Shown here: positions 7,155 to 17,507 of the stretch, piece by piece
How positions within the stretch are numbered: the stretch's first letter is position 1
Layout of the letters: every line of letters starts with the position of its first letter
DNA from: Deltaproteobacteria bacterium
Lineage (GTDB): Bacteria > Desulfobacterota > Desulfarculia > Desulfarculales > Desulfarculaceae
NCBI GenBank assembly: GCA_021811275.1
Contig: JAJZPI010000020.1
Span: 1 to 34,993, forward strand
Direction: 5' to 3'
Length of the DNA: 34,993 nt
Program-made: the position numbers and the translations under genes
The notes under the pieces: generated by a model
Told to the model about the DNA's origin: nothing
Seen by the model: the letters and a program-made list of their open reading frames with translations, nothing else
Databases searched by the model: none

Positions 7155-7591
7155 CCGGCGCTGGCGTCAAGGAGCCTTTCGGTCAGCTCCTCCATGGCCC
7201 TGGCCTGTTCCTCGCCGGCCAGGTGGTCGTGGCCCATGAGATGCAAGATGCCGTGGATGATCAGGCGGAAGAAATGCTCCTCGGGCTCCAGGCCGTTTTC
7301 ATCCGCCTCGCGCCAGGCGGTGTCCACGCTCACCACCACGTCGCCCAAAAGCCCTGGGGTGAGCCCGGCGAACTCGCCCTCGGCCATGGGAAAGGCCAGC
7401 ACGTTGGTGGGCCCCTTTCGTCCCAGGTACTGCTCGTTCAGCTCGGCGATGTGGGAATCGTCGGTGACGACCAGGCTCAACTCGGCGTTGTCAGAGCAGC
7501 CCGAGTCTTCTAAGACCCTTCGAATCCGGCCTTGCAGCGCCGCCAGGTCTAGCTGCCGGCTGCGCTGGCGGTTGTCGATCATTATCTCCAT
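7151..7591 (-). CDS. ybeY: endoribonuclease YbeY (rRNA maturation factor)
   Basis: YbeY is a zinc metalloprotein needed for 16S rRNA 3'-end maturation and ribosome quality control. The metal site is plain in HGILHLMGHDHLAGEE (HGxLHLxGHDH), and the upstream part has VVTDDSHIAELNEQYLG and TNVLAFPMAEGE, as usual. The N-terminus MEIMIDNRQ fits ATG 7591; ATG 7612 (seven residues longer) and ATG 7582 are possible. The gene starts inside the 3' end of the HDIG gene, an overlap of about 100 bases. The order phoH, HDIG protein, ybeY is conserved in many bacteria. Confidence 0.93.
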   Translation of the reverse strand: MEIMIDNRQRSRQLDLAALQGRIRRVLEDSGCSDNAELSLVVTDDSHIAELNEQYLGRKGPTNVLAFPMAEGEFAGLTPGLLGDVVVSVDTAWREADENGLEPEEHFFRLIIHGILHLMGHDHLAGEEQARAMEELTERLLDASAG

Positions 7592-9153
7592 GGCGCTTGC
7601 CCGCCTTGTCATCGGCCCGGTCCGCCGGCTGGGGATACTCCAGGCGCTGGTGGAAGATGCCGCTCAGGATGGTGTTGAAGCTCTTGGCTATCTTGTGCAG
7701 GTCCTTCAGGGTCAATTCGCACTCGTCGAGCTGGCCCTCGGAGAAAATTTTGTTGATCTGCTGCTGCACCAGGCCCTGCAGCCTGGCCGGCGTCGGGTTG
7801 TCCAGGCTGCGGCTGGCCGCCTCCACGGTGTCGGCCAGCATGACCAGGCCGGCCTCGCGTGTCTGGGGCCGAGGGCCGGGATAGGCGAAGTCCTGGGGAG
7901 CGGGGTCGCTCTGGCCCGAGGCGCGGCGCGCCTCCAGGGCCTTGTTGTAAAAGAAAGGTATCACCCGGGTGCCGTGGTGCTGGGCGATGATGTCCATGAT
8001 GGGTTTGCCCAGACGGTGCTTGCGCGCCATCTCCACGCCTTCCTTGACGTGGCTGGTCAGGATCAGGGCGCTCATGGAGGGGGCCAGCTTCTCATGCCGG
8101 TTGGGCCCTATCTGGTTCTCCACGAAGTAGGCGGCCTTCTTCATCTTGCCCAGGTCGTGGTAGAGGGCGGCCACCTTGGCCAAAAGGTGATCGGCTCCGA
8201 TCTCGCGCGCCGCCACCTCCACCAGGCTGCTCACCACCAGGCTGTGGTGGTAGGTGCCCGGGGCCTGGAGCATCAGCTCCTGCAGGACCGGCTGGTCCAG
8301 GCTGGCCATCTCCATCAGCCGGAAGCTGGTGGTGTAGCCGAAGGCCATCTCCACCAAGGGCGCCAGCCCCGAGGCCAGCACTCCCGAGAGCAGCCCGCCC
8401 AGGCAGGCGGCCAGGAGCGCCACCGGCAGGTCCAGGGTGAGCGCCCAGCCGCGCATCAGCGCCAGGCCCAGGATCACCAGCATGCCGGGCAGGCAGGCCT
8501 TGAGCCCGGCCTTGATCAGGGCCACCCGCTTGCGGCCCTCGTGCACGTAATGGGAGGCCACCAGGCCGGTGACCAGGTAGTAGGCGAAGACTCCCGCCGA
8601 GTCCGGCCAGATCAGGCAGGAGAGAAGGCTCCCGCCCAGGGCCGTAAGCATACCGGCCTGGGGCCGCAGAAACATGGCCACCAACAGCGGACCAGCGGCC
8701 AGCGGCGCGCCGAAGGCCAGCGCGCCCGCGCCCAGGCCCTCCCAATCGCTGGCCAGGGCCGAGGCGAAGAGCTCGAAGCCGCGGGTCAGCCAGACCGACA
8801 TGGCCAGGAGCGTGGCCAGGAGGATCAGGTCGCGAGCCGCGCCCTGGCCGCTGGCCCCGCACAGTCGGCGATACCAGGCGAAAAAAATCGCCCGCAGGAA
8901 GGCCCCGGACAGCACGGTCGCTCCCACGAGCAGGGGCAGGGCCGTGAAGCGCCATGGGTGGGGCGAGATGGCCAGGGCCATCACGAAGCCCATGCCGCCG
9001 GCCACCAGCCACTGGGTCCCGCTCTGGCTGCCCACCAACTCGCGCAGCTGGCCGTACATGGCGATCAGCCGCGTCATGAGGTCGCGGTACTTCCGTCTGC
9101 GCTCGGGATCGTTTGGGACGGCCTGCAGGGGGGCGGGCTTTTCCTGGTTCACG

Positions 9154-9173
<20 letters not shown>
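7491..9173 (-). CDS. seven-transmembrane HDIG-domain phosphohydrolase (PgpH/YqfF type, short form)
   Basis: In this family the cytoplasmic HD domain hydrolyses cyclic di-AMP (PgpH). The 560-residue protein has a cytoplasmic N-terminus of about 50 residues, roughly seven to eight hydrophobic segments between 53 and 280, and an HD domain at about 300-460. Metal-site residues are visible: YHHS (H309/H310), LYHDLGKM (H339, D340), AQHHGT (H399/H400) and LADTVEAASRS (D448). Full-length relatives carry a large extracellular 7TMR-HDED domain before the membrane part; here it is absent. The last ~45 residues are Pro/Arg/Ala-rich and lie over the start of ybeY. ATG 9173 overlaps the phoH 3' end by 20 bases. 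Substrate is inferred from the family. Confidence 0.88.
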
Positions 9174-10100
<927 letters not shown>

Positions 10101-10104
<4 letters not shown>

Positions 10105-10532
10105 GGGCGGGCCTGGTCCCCCAGCACCTGGATGAGAACGCGCCGGCGGCGCGGACGGTTGTCGAAATCCACCACCACCACTTGCTGCCAGGCGCCCAGG
10201 AGCGGACGCCCCTCGACCACCGGCAGGCTCAAGGAGGGCCCCAGCAGAGCCGCACGCACGTGGGCGTAGCCGTTGCCGTCGCCCCAGCGGGCGTCGTGGG
10301 CGTAGGCGATGCCCTCTGGGGCCAGGCGCTCCAGGGCCGCCCGCAGGTCGGCCAGCACCCCCGGCTCGTACTCGATGGTCGTGACTCCCGCCGTGGAGCC
10401 GGGGGCGTGCACCGTCACCAGGCCCTCGCGCACCCCGCTGGCCTCCACCGCCGCCGCCACCCGGCCGGTGACGTCGTGGATGTCCGTGCCCGAGCCGCCG
10501 TCCAGCTCTAGCTGTTCCAAATGGATCATCAT
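10101..10532 (-). CDS. YjbQ family protein (UPF0047)
   Basis: A 143-residue YjbQ/UPF0047 protein, a family often annotated as secondary thiamine-phosphate synthase. Landmarks are VTVHAPGSTAGVTTIEYE, GNGYAHVRAALLGPSLSLP, and GAWQQVVVVDFDNRPRRRRV. ATG 10532 (or the next codon, 10529) matches the usual family N-terminus; the longer reading from 10610 adds 26 unrelated residues. It heads the phoH-HDIG-ybeY operon; the biological role of the family is poorly settled. Confidence 0.88.
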
Positions 10533-10741
10533 GCTTTCACACTTGGGCACAGGTCTACCACACCCCCCCCGGCACAAGCAAGGGGGCGCGGCGGACCTCG
10601 TCTGCCTCAAAGATAATCCTAAATAATAATAGTTATCTCTGCTGATTTTAACAGGCCCAATTTGACAAGCGTCACTCTAGGATGTTAGTGGTTATTGGTG
10701 GCGACGGTCCGGAAATCGCTTGGCCTTGTTGCTGAGGATCC
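10533..10741. promoter_or_regulatory. divergent promoter region yjbQ / cvpA
   Basis: This AT-rich spacer separates two diverging operons. Toward cvpA a TTGACA lies at 10662-10667, with only a weak -10 (TTAGTG) 17 bases on. Toward yjbQ, TTAAAA-17-TATTAT can be read on the minus strand around the AATAATAATA run at 10622-10631. Neither is a strong consensus pair. Confidence 0.35.
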
Positions 10742-11407
10742 ATGTCCCCATCCCCCAACATGCTCGACATCGCCCTTTTGGCGCTCCTGGCCTTTTTCCT
10801 TATCAGGGCCCTGGTGCGCGGACTGGTGCGCGAGATCATGGGCCTGGTGGGGGTGGCGGCGGCGGTGGTGATCAGCGCCCTCTTCTTCCATCCCGTGGCT
10901 GAATTTCTCCGCCGGGTCATCGGCAACCCCGCCCCCTGGTGGGATGCCGTGGCCTTCACCGGGGTGCTGGTGGCGGTCTTCACGGTCTGCCTGTGGATCG
11001 GCGCCGGCCTGGCCCGGCTGATTCACGCCGGCCCCTTCTCCTGGCTGGACCGCCTGCTGGGGGCGGTGGTGGGCCTGGCCAAGGGAGTTCTCATATCCTA
11101 CCTGCTGCTCAACATCCTTTTGATGGCCTTGCCCCTGGCCATGCTGGCCAACCCCGGCGGGCAAAACGGCAACATCGTCAGCCACTCCCTGCTGGCCCCC
11201 CATGTGGTGCGGGCCGGGCGCTATCTCATGGACCTGGTGCCCAAGGACCTGACCCGCGACCTTCAGGAAAAAGCCGGCCTGCTCAAGAGCAAGCTGGAGC
11301 CCTCCCTGCCCTCCTTGCCCTCCTTGCCCCCCGTGTCGCCCCTGCCGATGGGGCCGAGCGGAGCCCCGGACCAGCCCCAGACCGCGCCCCCAGCCCCCGG
11401 ACAATGA
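10742..11407 (+). CDS. cvpA: CvpA family inner-membrane protein
   Basis: A 221-residue CvpA (colicin V production) family protein with four predicted membrane helices: residues 7-25, 30-50, 65-88 and about 105-135. The family pattern MLDIALLALL...RGLVREIMGLVG is clear, as is FSWLDRLLGAVVGLAKGVL. The C-terminal ~40 residues are a Pro/Ser-rich tail (SLPSLPSLPPVSPLPMG), likely disordered. GAGGATCC precedes ATG 10742. The stop overlaps the mazG start as ATGA. CvpA homologues affect envelope homeostasis and secretion; the exact role is unknown. Confidence 0.9.
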   Translation: MSPSPNMLDIALLALLAFFLIRALVRGLVREIMGLVGVAAAVVISALFFHPVAEFLRRVIGNPAPWWDAVAFTGVLVAVFTVCLWIGAGLARLIHAGPFSWLDRLLGAVVGLAKGVLISYLLLNILLMALPLAMLANPGGQNGNIVSHSLLAPHVVRAGRYLMDLVPKDLTRDLQEKAGLLKSKLEPSLPSLPSLPPVSPLPMGPSGAPDQPQTAPPAPGQ

Positions 11408-12249
11408 GCCCAGGCCCTCCCAGCCCCGAGGACCGCCGCGCCGCGGGCGAGGCCCTGGGCCGTCTGATGGAGCTGATCGCCCGCCTGCGCGCCCCTGACG
11501 GCTGCCCCTGGGACCGCGAGCAGACCCCGGCCAGCGTGGCCCCCTATCTGTTGGAGGAGGCCCACGAGGCGGTCGAGGCGGTCGAGGCCGTGGAAGCGGC
11601 GGGCGGGGCCGGCGCGCGCCAGGCCGCCGGCGAGCTGGGCGACCTGCTCTTCCAGGTGGCCTTCATGGCCCAGCTCTTCGCCGAGCGGGGCGGCTTCGGC
11701 CTGGCCGAGGTCATCGATGGCGTGGAGGCCAAGATGCGCCGCCGCCACCCCCATGTCTTCGGCGGGCAAGAGGCCCAAGACGCCGAGGCGGTGCGCGAAC
11801 TATGGGGACGCATCAAGAGCCAGGAACGCGGCCAGGCCCAAGGTGCCAAGCCCGAGGGGCTCCTGGAGAGCGTGCCCAAGGCCCTGCCCGCCCTGGCCCG
11901 GGCCCAGCGTCTGGGCCAGCGCGCCGGACGGGTGGGCTTCGACTGGACAGAGGCCGAGGCGGTTTGGGAAAAGGTGCGGGAGGAGATGGAAGAGCTGGTC
12001 CGGGCCGGCGGCCCACAGGACCGCGAGGACGAGTTGGGCGACCTCTTCTTCGCCCTGACCCAGTGGGCCCGCCACCGGGGCCTGAACGCCGAGGCGGCCC
12101 TCCGGCGGGCCAACGCCCGCTTCCAAGACCGTTTCGCCGCCATGGAAGATCTGGCCCGCGCCAGGGGCCTGAGCCTGGAGGGGCTATCGGCGCGGGCCCT
12201 GGACCAGCTCTGGGAGGAGGTCAAGGCGCGCGGCGACGGCCGAGCTTGA
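11404..12249 (+). CDS. mazG: nucleoside triphosphate pyrophosphohydrolase MazG
   Basis: MazG hydrolyses NTPs and dNTPs to monophosphates and pyrophosphate. The 281-residue protein has two MazG domains. The first has RLRAPDGCPWDREQT, LLEEAHEAVEAVE and ELGDLLFQVAFMA; the second has VWEKVREEMEELV and DELGDLFFALTQWA, carrying the EExxE...ExxD metal motif. It ends ALDQLWEEVKA, as is usual. A short repeat EAVEAVEAVEA lies in domain one, from a GAGGCGGTC-type nine-base repeat. The ATG 11404 start overlaps the cvpA stop; longer readings in this frame run through cvpA and are spurious. Confidence 0.95.
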   Translation: MSPGPPSPEDRRAAGEALGRLMELIARLRAPDGCPWDREQTPASVAPYLLEEAHEAVEAVEAVEAAGGAGARQAAGELGDLLFQVAFMAQLFAERGGFGLAEVIDGVEAKMRRRHPHVFGGQEAQDAEAVRELWGRIKSQERGQAQGAKPEGLLESVPKALPALARAQRLGQRAGRVGFDWTEAEAVWEKVREEMEELVRAGGPQDREDELGDLFFALTQWARHRGLNAEAALRRANARFQDRFAAMEDLARARGLSLEGLSARALDQLWEEVKARGDGRA

Positions 12250-12340
12250 TTTCGGCGTCCAGAGGCAAACCGGCCCTTTCCTAGGGGATAACTAGCTGAT
12301 TAATATGGTCCTTGCCAACGGGCCCGGTCGGGGATTTGCC

Positions 12341-12370
12341 TTGACATCTCCCCGGCCCCAGGGTTATAAA
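12341..12370 (+). promoter_or_regulatory. strong sigma-70-type promoter of cytochrome c3
   Basis: TTGACA at 12341-12346 and TATAAA at 12365-12370 are 18 bases apart (TTATAA would give 17). This leaves a leader of about 55-60 bases before the gene, which has a strong GGAGGAGGAG ribosome-binding site at 12417-12426. The quality fits an abundant electron carrier. Confidence 0.65.
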
Positions 12371-12435
12371 CGCTCCCTAGGCATGCAAAACGATCGTTTT
12401 CGTTTGTTCCATTAGGGGAGGAGGAGAAGGACATT

Positions 12436-12852
12436 ATGAAGAAGAGCCTCATTGCCGTATTGGCGGTGGTGGCGGTCGTGGCCTTCGCCCTGGCGGGCGT
12501 GGCCTATGCCGCCAAAACCAAATCGGGCGAAGTGGCCGACGTGATGAAGATCGACAACACCAAGACCTTCGGCACCTTGACCAAGAGCCCGGTAACCTTC
12601 AGCCACACCAAGCACAACGTCGATTACAAGGTCAAGTGCGAGCGCTGCCACCACGTGTTCAAGGACAAGAAGAACACCTGGAAGGAAGGCGACAAGGTCC
12701 AGAAGTGCGCCGCGTGCCACACCTCGCCCAAGGAGAACGCCGGCGAGATGCTGAGCCTCTACAACGCTATGCACAAGGACTGCCGCGACTGCCACAAGGA
12801 GCAGAAGAAGGGCCCCACCAAGTGTGACGAGTGCCATCCCAAAAATAAGTAG
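12436..12852 (+). CDS. periplasmic tetraheme cytochrome c3
   Basis: A 138-residue class III cytochrome. The N-terminus is a signal peptide (MKKSLIAVLAVVAVVAFALA, cleavage near AYA, residues 22-25). Four CXXCH heme motifs follow: CERCH 68-72, CAACH 91-95, CRDCH 116-120 and CDECH 130-134. Four further histidines (H57, H60, H73, H113) are exactly enough for bis-His ligation of all four hemes, as in type I cytochrome c3. Such proteins shuttle electrons between periplasmic hydrogenases or formate dehydrogenases and membrane complexes in sulfate reducers. The gene is monocistronic, between a strong promoter and a hairpin terminator. Confidence 0.95.
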   Translation: MKKSLIAVLAVVAVVAFALAGVAYAAKTKSGEVADVMKIDNTKTFGTLTKSPVTFSHTKHNVDYKVKCERCHHVFKDKKNTWKEGDKVQKCAACHTSPKENAGEMLSLYNAMHKDCRDCHKEQKKGPTKCDECHPKNK

Positions 12853-12880
12853 TCACGCTAGTTGAGCCGTAAGGCCAAGA

Positions 12881-12908
12881 AGGGCCGGTCCCCTGGGACC
12901 GGCCCTTT
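12881..12908 (+). terminator. intrinsic terminator after cytochrome c3
   Basis: AGGGCCGGTCCC (12881-12892) and GGGACCGGCCCT (12895-12906) form a perfect 12-base-pair stem followed by a short T run (TTTGCGTTG). It lies 29 bases after the cytochrome stop and also separates it from the converging glycosyltransferase gene. Confidence 0.75.
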
Positions 12909-12969
12909 GCGTTGTTGATGATGGGCGGCGCTGGAACCGCCTCTTTGTTCAGACCGACCTTCAACGGGA

Positions 12970-14124
12970 TCACGCTCGGCCGAGAACCTCCTGATACAGC
13001 TCCCACCAGGCCTGGTGGGCGGCGGCCAGGGAATAACCCTCCTTGATGCGTAGCCTCGCCCTGGCCCCCATAGCCGCCCGTTCGGCCGGCGTGAGCGCCA
13101 GGGCCCGCTCCAGGGCCTCGGCCAGGGCGTAGGGCTGGCGCACAGGCGTAAGCCAGCCGGCATCGCCCAGCAGGGCCGCGCTGTCGCCGGCCTCGGTGGC
13201 CACGCACATGAGGCCCGCGCTCATGGCCTCGCCCAGGGCGTTGGGCAGGCCCTCGCTGGCCGAGCTTTGGGCGAAGACGTCCAGGGCCGCCAGCCAGCGA
13301 GGCACGTCCTCACGCCGGCCCAGGCGGAAGCAGCGGCCGGCCAGGGGCGGCTCGGCGCAGGCGGCCAGGGCGGGGCCGCCCTCCTCGGTGCCTTGGCCGA
13401 TGAACAGGAAACGCGCCTGGGGCCGGCGGGAGGCCAGCAGGCGGGCGGCGGCGACGAAGGTGGCGTGGTCCTTGTTGGGGTCCAGCCGGGCCACGTGCCC
13501 TATGAGCGGGTGGCCGTCGGTGAGCCCCAGCTCGGCCCGGGCCGCCGCGCGGGCGAGCGGGTCGGGTCTGAAGATCTCGGTGTCAAAACCGTTGGGGATC
13601 AGCCGCAGCTTGCGGGCCGGATAGCCCAGCCGCTCATGGAAGGCCAGCCCGGCCCGACTGTTGACCGCGATGGCCGCCGGCAGGCGCGAGAGCGCCGCAC
13701 AGGCCCTGACCACCAGGCGGGTGGAGGCGGCATAGGCGGCCAGGTCCAGGTCGGCGCAGCGCAGGCCCCAGACCACCGGCACACCGCCGGCGGGCCTGGG
13801 CGGCAGGCGTGCGGACAGCAGCCCCAGCAGGTCGGCGTGGTACATCCAGGTCTGCACCAGCTCCGGCCGCCACTCCTTCAGCAGGGCGCGCAGCCGGCCC
13901 ACCCCCGCCAGCAGCGCCGCCGGACCCGAGGTCAGACCCAGGCATCTTATCTCGGCCCCGCCCCCTGCCATGACCGGGGCCAGGGGGCCTTCGGGCATCA
14001 GGCAGGCCACCAGGTGTTGATAGCGGCCCGTCGGGCTTGCGGCAATGAAGCGAGCCAGCTGGGTCTCGGCCCCGCCCACGCCGGTGGAGGTGATGACGTG
14101 GAGTATGCGCATGGCCTCGGCCAT
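12970..14124 (-). CDS. GT4-family glycosyltransferase
   Basis: A 384-residue GT-B glycosyltransferase. The N-terminal domain starts MRILHVITSTGVGGAETQL, the typical acceptor-side opening of GT4 enzymes. The C-terminal domain has PNGFDTEIF, IGHVARLDPNKDHATFVAAA, FLFIGQGTEEG and then FAQSSASEGLPNALGEAMSAG, which is the EX7E sugar-nucleotide-binding motif. Expected role: transfer of a sugar in lipopolysaccharide, capsule or glycolipid synthesis. The start may be ATG 14124 or ATG 14112. It follows the sirtuin gene by three bases. Donor and acceptor cannot be told. Confidence 0.9.
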   Translation of the reverse strand: MAEAMRILHVITSTGVGGAETQLARFIAASPTGRYQHLVACLMPEGPLAPVMAGGGAEIRCLGLTSGPAALLAGVGRLRALLKEWRPELVQTWMYHADLLGLLSARLPPRPAGGVPVVWGLRCADLDLAAYAASTRLVVRACAALSRLPAAIAVNSRAGLAFHERLGYPARKLRLIPNGFDTEIFRPDPLARAAARAELGLTDGHPLIGHVARLDPNKDHATFVAAARLLASRRPQARFLFIGQGTEEGGPALAACAEPPLAGRCFRLGRREDVPRWLAALDVFAQSSASEGLPNALGEAMSAGLMCVATEAGDSAALLGDAGWLTPVRQPYALAEALERALALTPAERAAMGARARLRIKEGYSLAAAHQAWWELYQEVLGRA

Positions 14125-14127
14125 GGG

Positions 14128-14907
14128 CTAGCGGCCCTCCCCCGCCCCGCCCAAGCGCTCCTCCACGGCCTGGGCGATGAGGGTCAGGGCCTCGCTGGCC
14201 CCCACGTGCAAGGCGTGGTCGCTTATCCGGCCGGTGAGGGCGGTGGGCTCGGGGTTGATTTCCACCACCACGGCCCCGGCGCTCTTGGCCAAGAGCGGCA
14301 GGTGGCTGGCCGGGGCCACCACCGCCGAGGTACCCACCACCAGCATGACCTGGCAGGAGTGGGCCATGGCCATGGCGGTCATGGCCGCCCGCTCGGGGAT
14401 GGGCTCGCCGAAAAAAACCACGTCGGGCTTGATCAGCCCGCCGCAGCCGCAGCGCGGAGGCAACTCGTCGAACATCAGCTCGGCCCGGCTCACCAGCCGG
14501 CCGCAGCCCAGGCACCTGAGCCGGCGGCCCGAGCCGTGGAACTCCACCACCCTCCGGCTGCCGGCCTCCTGGTGCAGGCCGTCTATGTTCTGGGTGACCA
14601 CCATCTGCAGCCTGCCCAGGCTTTCCAGCCTGGCCAGGGCCTGGTGGGCCGGGTTGGGCCGGGCCTGGCGCACCAGCTCGTCCAGCTCCCGCAGCATGCC
14701 CCAGACCCGGGCCGGGTTGTCCAGGAAGGATTCGATGGAGGCGAACTCCATGGGGTCGTACTTGTCCCACAGGCCCTGGGCTCCCCGAAAGGCGGGGATG
14801 CCGCTCTCCACGCTGATGCCCGCGCCGGTGAGCGCGACCGCCTGCTGGGCGTCGCAGAGGGCTTGGGCCACGGTCCGCGCCTGCCGCTCGATATTGGTTG
14901 ACGACAT
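14128..14907 (-). CDS. cobB: sirtuin, NAD-dependent protein deacylase
   Basis: A Sir2 protein of about 259 residues that removes acyl groups from lysine using NAD. All core motifs are present: [18 protein letters not shown] (NAD binding), TQNIDGLHQ, the catalytic His in VEFHGS, a zinc-binding set CLGC...CGCG, and [15 protein letters not shown] and EINPEPT toward the end. The third zinc-site element reads PRCGCGG. ATG 14907 has AGGCGGG upstream; ATG 14925 adds six residues. It shares a strand with the GT4 gene and diverges from the aminotransferase gene. Confidence 0.92.
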   Translation of the reverse strand: MSSTNIERQARTVAQALCDAQQAVALTGAGISVESGIPAFRGAQGLWDKYDPMEFASIESFLDNPARVWGMLRELDELVRQARPNPAHQALARLESLGRLQMVVTQNIDGLHQEAGSRRVVEFHGSGRRLRCLGCGRLVSRAELMFDELPPRCGCGGLIKPDVVFFGEPIPERAAMTAMAMAHSCQVMLVVGTSAVVAPASHLPLLAKSAGAVVVEINPEPTALTGRISDHALHVGASEALTLIAQAVEERLGGAGEGR

Positions 14908-15009
14908 GGGATCCCGCCTGGGCATTGTGCTTGACAATCACTGGCCCCTGGGCCATAGGGTTTCTGAGGTAGTTTATCCTATTGTGGTGATCGACCCAAG
15001 GAGAAGGAT
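14908..15009. promoter_or_regulatory. divergent promoter region sirtuin / aminotransferase
   Basis: The gap contains TTGACA at 14931-14936 on the plus strand, with CATAGG 17 bases on as a weak -10. It also has an AT-rich TTTATCCTATTG segment near 14973-14984. AAGGAGAAGGAT precedes the aminotransferase start. Confidence 0.35.
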
Positions 15010-16185
15010 ATGAGCATGGACGCGCCCGTACCCTTGCTGGACCTGAAGGCCCAGTTCGCCGGAATCAAGGACGAGGTCATGGCCGCCGTGGCGCGGGTCT
15101 TCGAGGAGCAGTCTTTCATCCTGGGGCCGCACGTGGCCCGGGCCGAGCAGGATCTGGCCGCCTTCACCGGGGCCAAACACGCCCTGGGGGTCTCCTCGGG
15201 CACGGACGCGCTCCTGCTCTCGCTCATGGCCCTGGGCATAGGGCCCGGCGACGGGGTTATCACCACCCCCTTCACCTTCTTCGCCACCGTGGGCTCCATC
15301 GTGCGCCTGGGGGCTCGGCCCCTGTTCGCCGACATAGACCCCCTGACCTACAACCTCGCCCCCCAGGAGGTCGAGCGCCTGCTGGCCCGGCGCGACCTGC
15401 CCGCTCGGCCCAAGGCCATGATCCCGGTGCATCTCTACGGCCAGAGCGCTGACATGGGCCCCTTGCTGGAGCTGGCCCGCCGCCACAACCTCATGGTGGT
15501 GGAGGACGGCGCCCAGGCCATCGGGGCGGTCTACCCCGGCCCGGCGGGCAATGCCTCCCTGGGCACCCTGGGCCACACCGGCTGTTTCAGCTTCTTCCCC
15601 TCCAAGAATCTGGGCGGGGCCGGCGACGGCGGCCTGATCACCAGCGCCGATGACGAGCTGGCGGCCAGGCTCAAGTCCATGCGCACCCACGGCTCCCACC
15701 CCAACGAGAAGTACCGCCACATCCACCTGGGCGGCAACTTCCGCCTGGACGCGGTGCAGGCCGCGGTGGTGGCCGCCAAGCTTCCCCACCTGTCGGCCTG
15801 GAGCGAAGCCCGCCGCCAAAACGCCGCCGACTACGACAGGCTCTTCCAGGAGTCCGGCCTGGTGGCCCGCGGCAAGGTGGTCCTGCCCCACCGGGCCTGG
15901 CCCCAGGTCCCCGAATCCCACGTCTTCAACCAGTACGTGATCCGGGCCGCCAGGCGCGACCAGCTCATGGCCGCCCTGGGCCAGGCCAAGATCGGCCACG
16001 CCGTCTACTACCCCATCCCCATGCACCTGCTGGAGTGCTTCGCCGGCCTGGGCGGCGCCCCCGGCGACCTGCCCGTGGCCGAGAAGGCGGCCAAGGAGGT
16101 GCTGGCCATACCCATCTACCCCGAGCTGAGCATGGCCCAGAAGGAGCGGGTGGTGCAGGCCGTCGCCGATTTCTACAAGGGTTAG
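15010..16185 (+). CDS. DegT/DnrJ/EryC1/StrS family sugar aminotransferase
   Basis: A 391-residue PLP-dependent aminotransferase that would aminate a keto-sugar nucleotide. It has [17 protein letters not shown] (phosphate-binding region), [35 protein letters not shown] (D166 binds the PLP nitrogen) and [17 protein letters not shown] with the Schiff-base Lys at K199. [14 protein letters not shown] and [12 protein letters not shown] also match the WbpE/PglE-like group. It precedes a GT2 glycosyltransferase in the same direction and faces a GT4 gene, so an amino sugar of a surface glycan is likely. Confidence 0.94.
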   Translation: MSMDAPVPLLDLKAQFAGIKDEVMAAVARVFEEQSFILGPHVARAEQDLAAFTGAKHALGVSSGTDALLLSLMALGIGPGDGVITTPFTFFATVGSIVRLGARPLFADIDPLTYNLAPQEVERLLARRDLPARPKAMIPVHLYGQSADMGPLLELARRHNLMVVEDGAQAIGAVYPGPAGNASLGTLGHTGCFSFFPSKNLGGAGDGGLITSADDELAARLKSMRTHGSHPNEKYRHIHLGGNFRLDAVQAAVVAAKLPHLSAWSEARRQNAADYDRLFQESGLVARGKVVLPHRAWPQVPESHVFNQYVIRAARRDQLMAALGQAKIGHAVYYPIPMHLLECFAGLGGAPGDLPVAEKAAKEVLAIPIYPELSMAQKERVVQAVADFYKG

Positions 16186-16219
16186 GGCGTCAGGGCCGGG
16201 ACGCGCGGGAGGGGCGGCG

Positions 16220-17170
16220 ATGGCCATGGCGGGATCAGCCGGCAATGGTTTCGCCCACGCCTTCACCGTCTTCACCGCCACCTTCAACCGCGCCTACAGC
16301 CTGCCCCGGGTGCGGGAGAGCCTGGCCGCCCAAACCTTCACGGACTTCGAGTGGCTCATCGTCGATGACGGCTCCACTGACGGCACCGCCGAGCTGGTGG
16401 AAGGCTGGCGGGCCTCCGCGCCCTTCCCCATCCGCTATGAGCGACAGACCAACCAGGGCAAGCACGCGGCCTTCAACCGGGGGGTGGCCCTGGCCCGGGG
16501 CCGCTTCTTCCTGCCCCTGGATTCCGACGATGCCTGCCTGCCCCAGGCCCTGGAGCGCCTACGACATCATTGGCTGGGCATCCCCGAGGGCCAGCGCGCC
16601 CGCTTCGCCGCGGTGACCGCGCTCTGCCAGGACGGGCGGGGCCATCGCCTGGGCCCGCCCCTGCCCGCGCCGGTGCTGGACTCCGACGCCATTGAGATCA
16701 AGCGGCGCTACAAGCACGTGAGCGAGAAGTGGGGATTCACGCTGACCGAGGTGCTGCGCCGCTTCCCCTATCCCGAGATACACGGCGCGAACTTCATGCC
16801 CGAGGATCTGGTTTGGGGGGCCATTGCCGCCGCGGGCTACCGCACCCGTTTCGTGGACGAGTGCCTGCGCATCTACCACCAGGGCCACGACCAGCTCACC
16901 GGCGGGGGGCTCAAGCGGGGTCAGCTCGCGGGCCTGGCGCTATGGCACCGGCAGACGCTGAACCAGGAGATGGACTGGCTTTTAACCGACCCCCTGGGGC
17001 TGCTGCGCTCGGCGGTCAACTTCGCCCGTTTCAGCTTTCTGACCGGAGCGGGCCTGGGGGAACAGTGGCGGGGGCTGGCCGACTGGCGGTCGCGAGCGCT
17101 TTGGCTGGCGATGGCTCCGGCCGGGGCGCTGCTGGCCGCCCGCGACCGGCAACAAGGCCTCAAGAACTAA
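16220..17170 (+). CDS. GT2-family glycosyltransferase
   Basis: A 316-residue GT-A enzyme. It has FTVFTATFNRAYSLPRVRESL, FEWLIVDDGSTDGTAELV and ERQTNQGKHAAFNRGVALARG, then LPLDSDDACLP, where D101 and D103 form the DXD metal site. The C-terminal part (HGANFMPEDLVW, then LRIYHQGHDQLTGG) is common in small soluble GT2 proteins of polysaccharide loci. GGAGGGGCGGCG precedes ATG 16220. It follows the aminotransferase by 34 bases, so the two probably form an operon. Confidence 0.92.
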   Translation: MAMAGSAGNGFAHAFTVFTATFNRAYSLPRVRESLAAQTFTDFEWLIVDDGSTDGTAELVEGWRASAPFPIRYERQTNQGKHAAFNRGVALARGRFFLPLDSDDACLPQALERLRHHWLGIPEGQRARFAAVTALCQDGRGHRLGPPLPAPVLDSDAIEIKRRYKHVSEKWGFTLTEVLRRFPYPEIHGANFMPEDLVWGAIAAAGYRTRFVDECLRIYHQGHDQLTGGGLKRGQLAGLALWHRQTLNQEMDWLLTDPLGLLRSAVNFARFSFLTGAGLGEQWRGLADWRSRALWLAMAPAGALLAARDRQQGLKN

Positions 17171-17212
17171 CCAGGCCGCGCGGAAAACCGCACCGCCCCC
17201 GGCCATCTTTTT

Positions 17213-17289
17213 TGGTGTCCCCGTCCGGATTCGAACCGGAGGCCTACGGGTTAGGAGGCCGCCGCTCTACCCTGCTGAGCTGCGGGAAC
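17213..17289 (-). tRNA. tRNA-Arg(CCU), damaged copy
   Basis: 77 bases including an encoded CCA, with anticodon CCT, 72 of 77 identical to the intact tRNA at 19770-19846. All five changes fall in the 5' half: a G-U pair in the acceptor stem, C instead of the near-universal U8, a D-arm change, a G-U at 27-43 and a C-C mismatch at 31-39 closing the anticodon loop. The 3' 37 bases are identical. It may be a weak or dead gene. Confidence 0.75.
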
Positions 17290-17507
17290 ATTCGAGGACA
17301 GGCCAACTTTGCGCACGGGGCCGAGGTTGCCCGGGCCGGCTGCCCCCTCGCCTAAGCGATAGCTTACAAATCGAGGGTGCTGTAGGATGGGCTATCCTCC
17401 CGCCTTTCCTCTGCCGCCTGCCCGGGGGAAGGCCAATAAAGGGGGGGGCGCGCGGCCCCATTTTAGTGTTGCTCACCCAGGCCTGGCCTGGGAATAAGGG
17501 AGCGGCG

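Noticed and set aside
13267-14901. 544-residue open frame on the plus strand
   Set aside because: It is antisense to the GT4 and sirtuin genes; no motif and shadow-type composition.
14974-16287. 437-residue open frame on the minus strand
   Set aside because: It is antisense to the DegT-family aminotransferase, whose PLP motifs are unmistakable.
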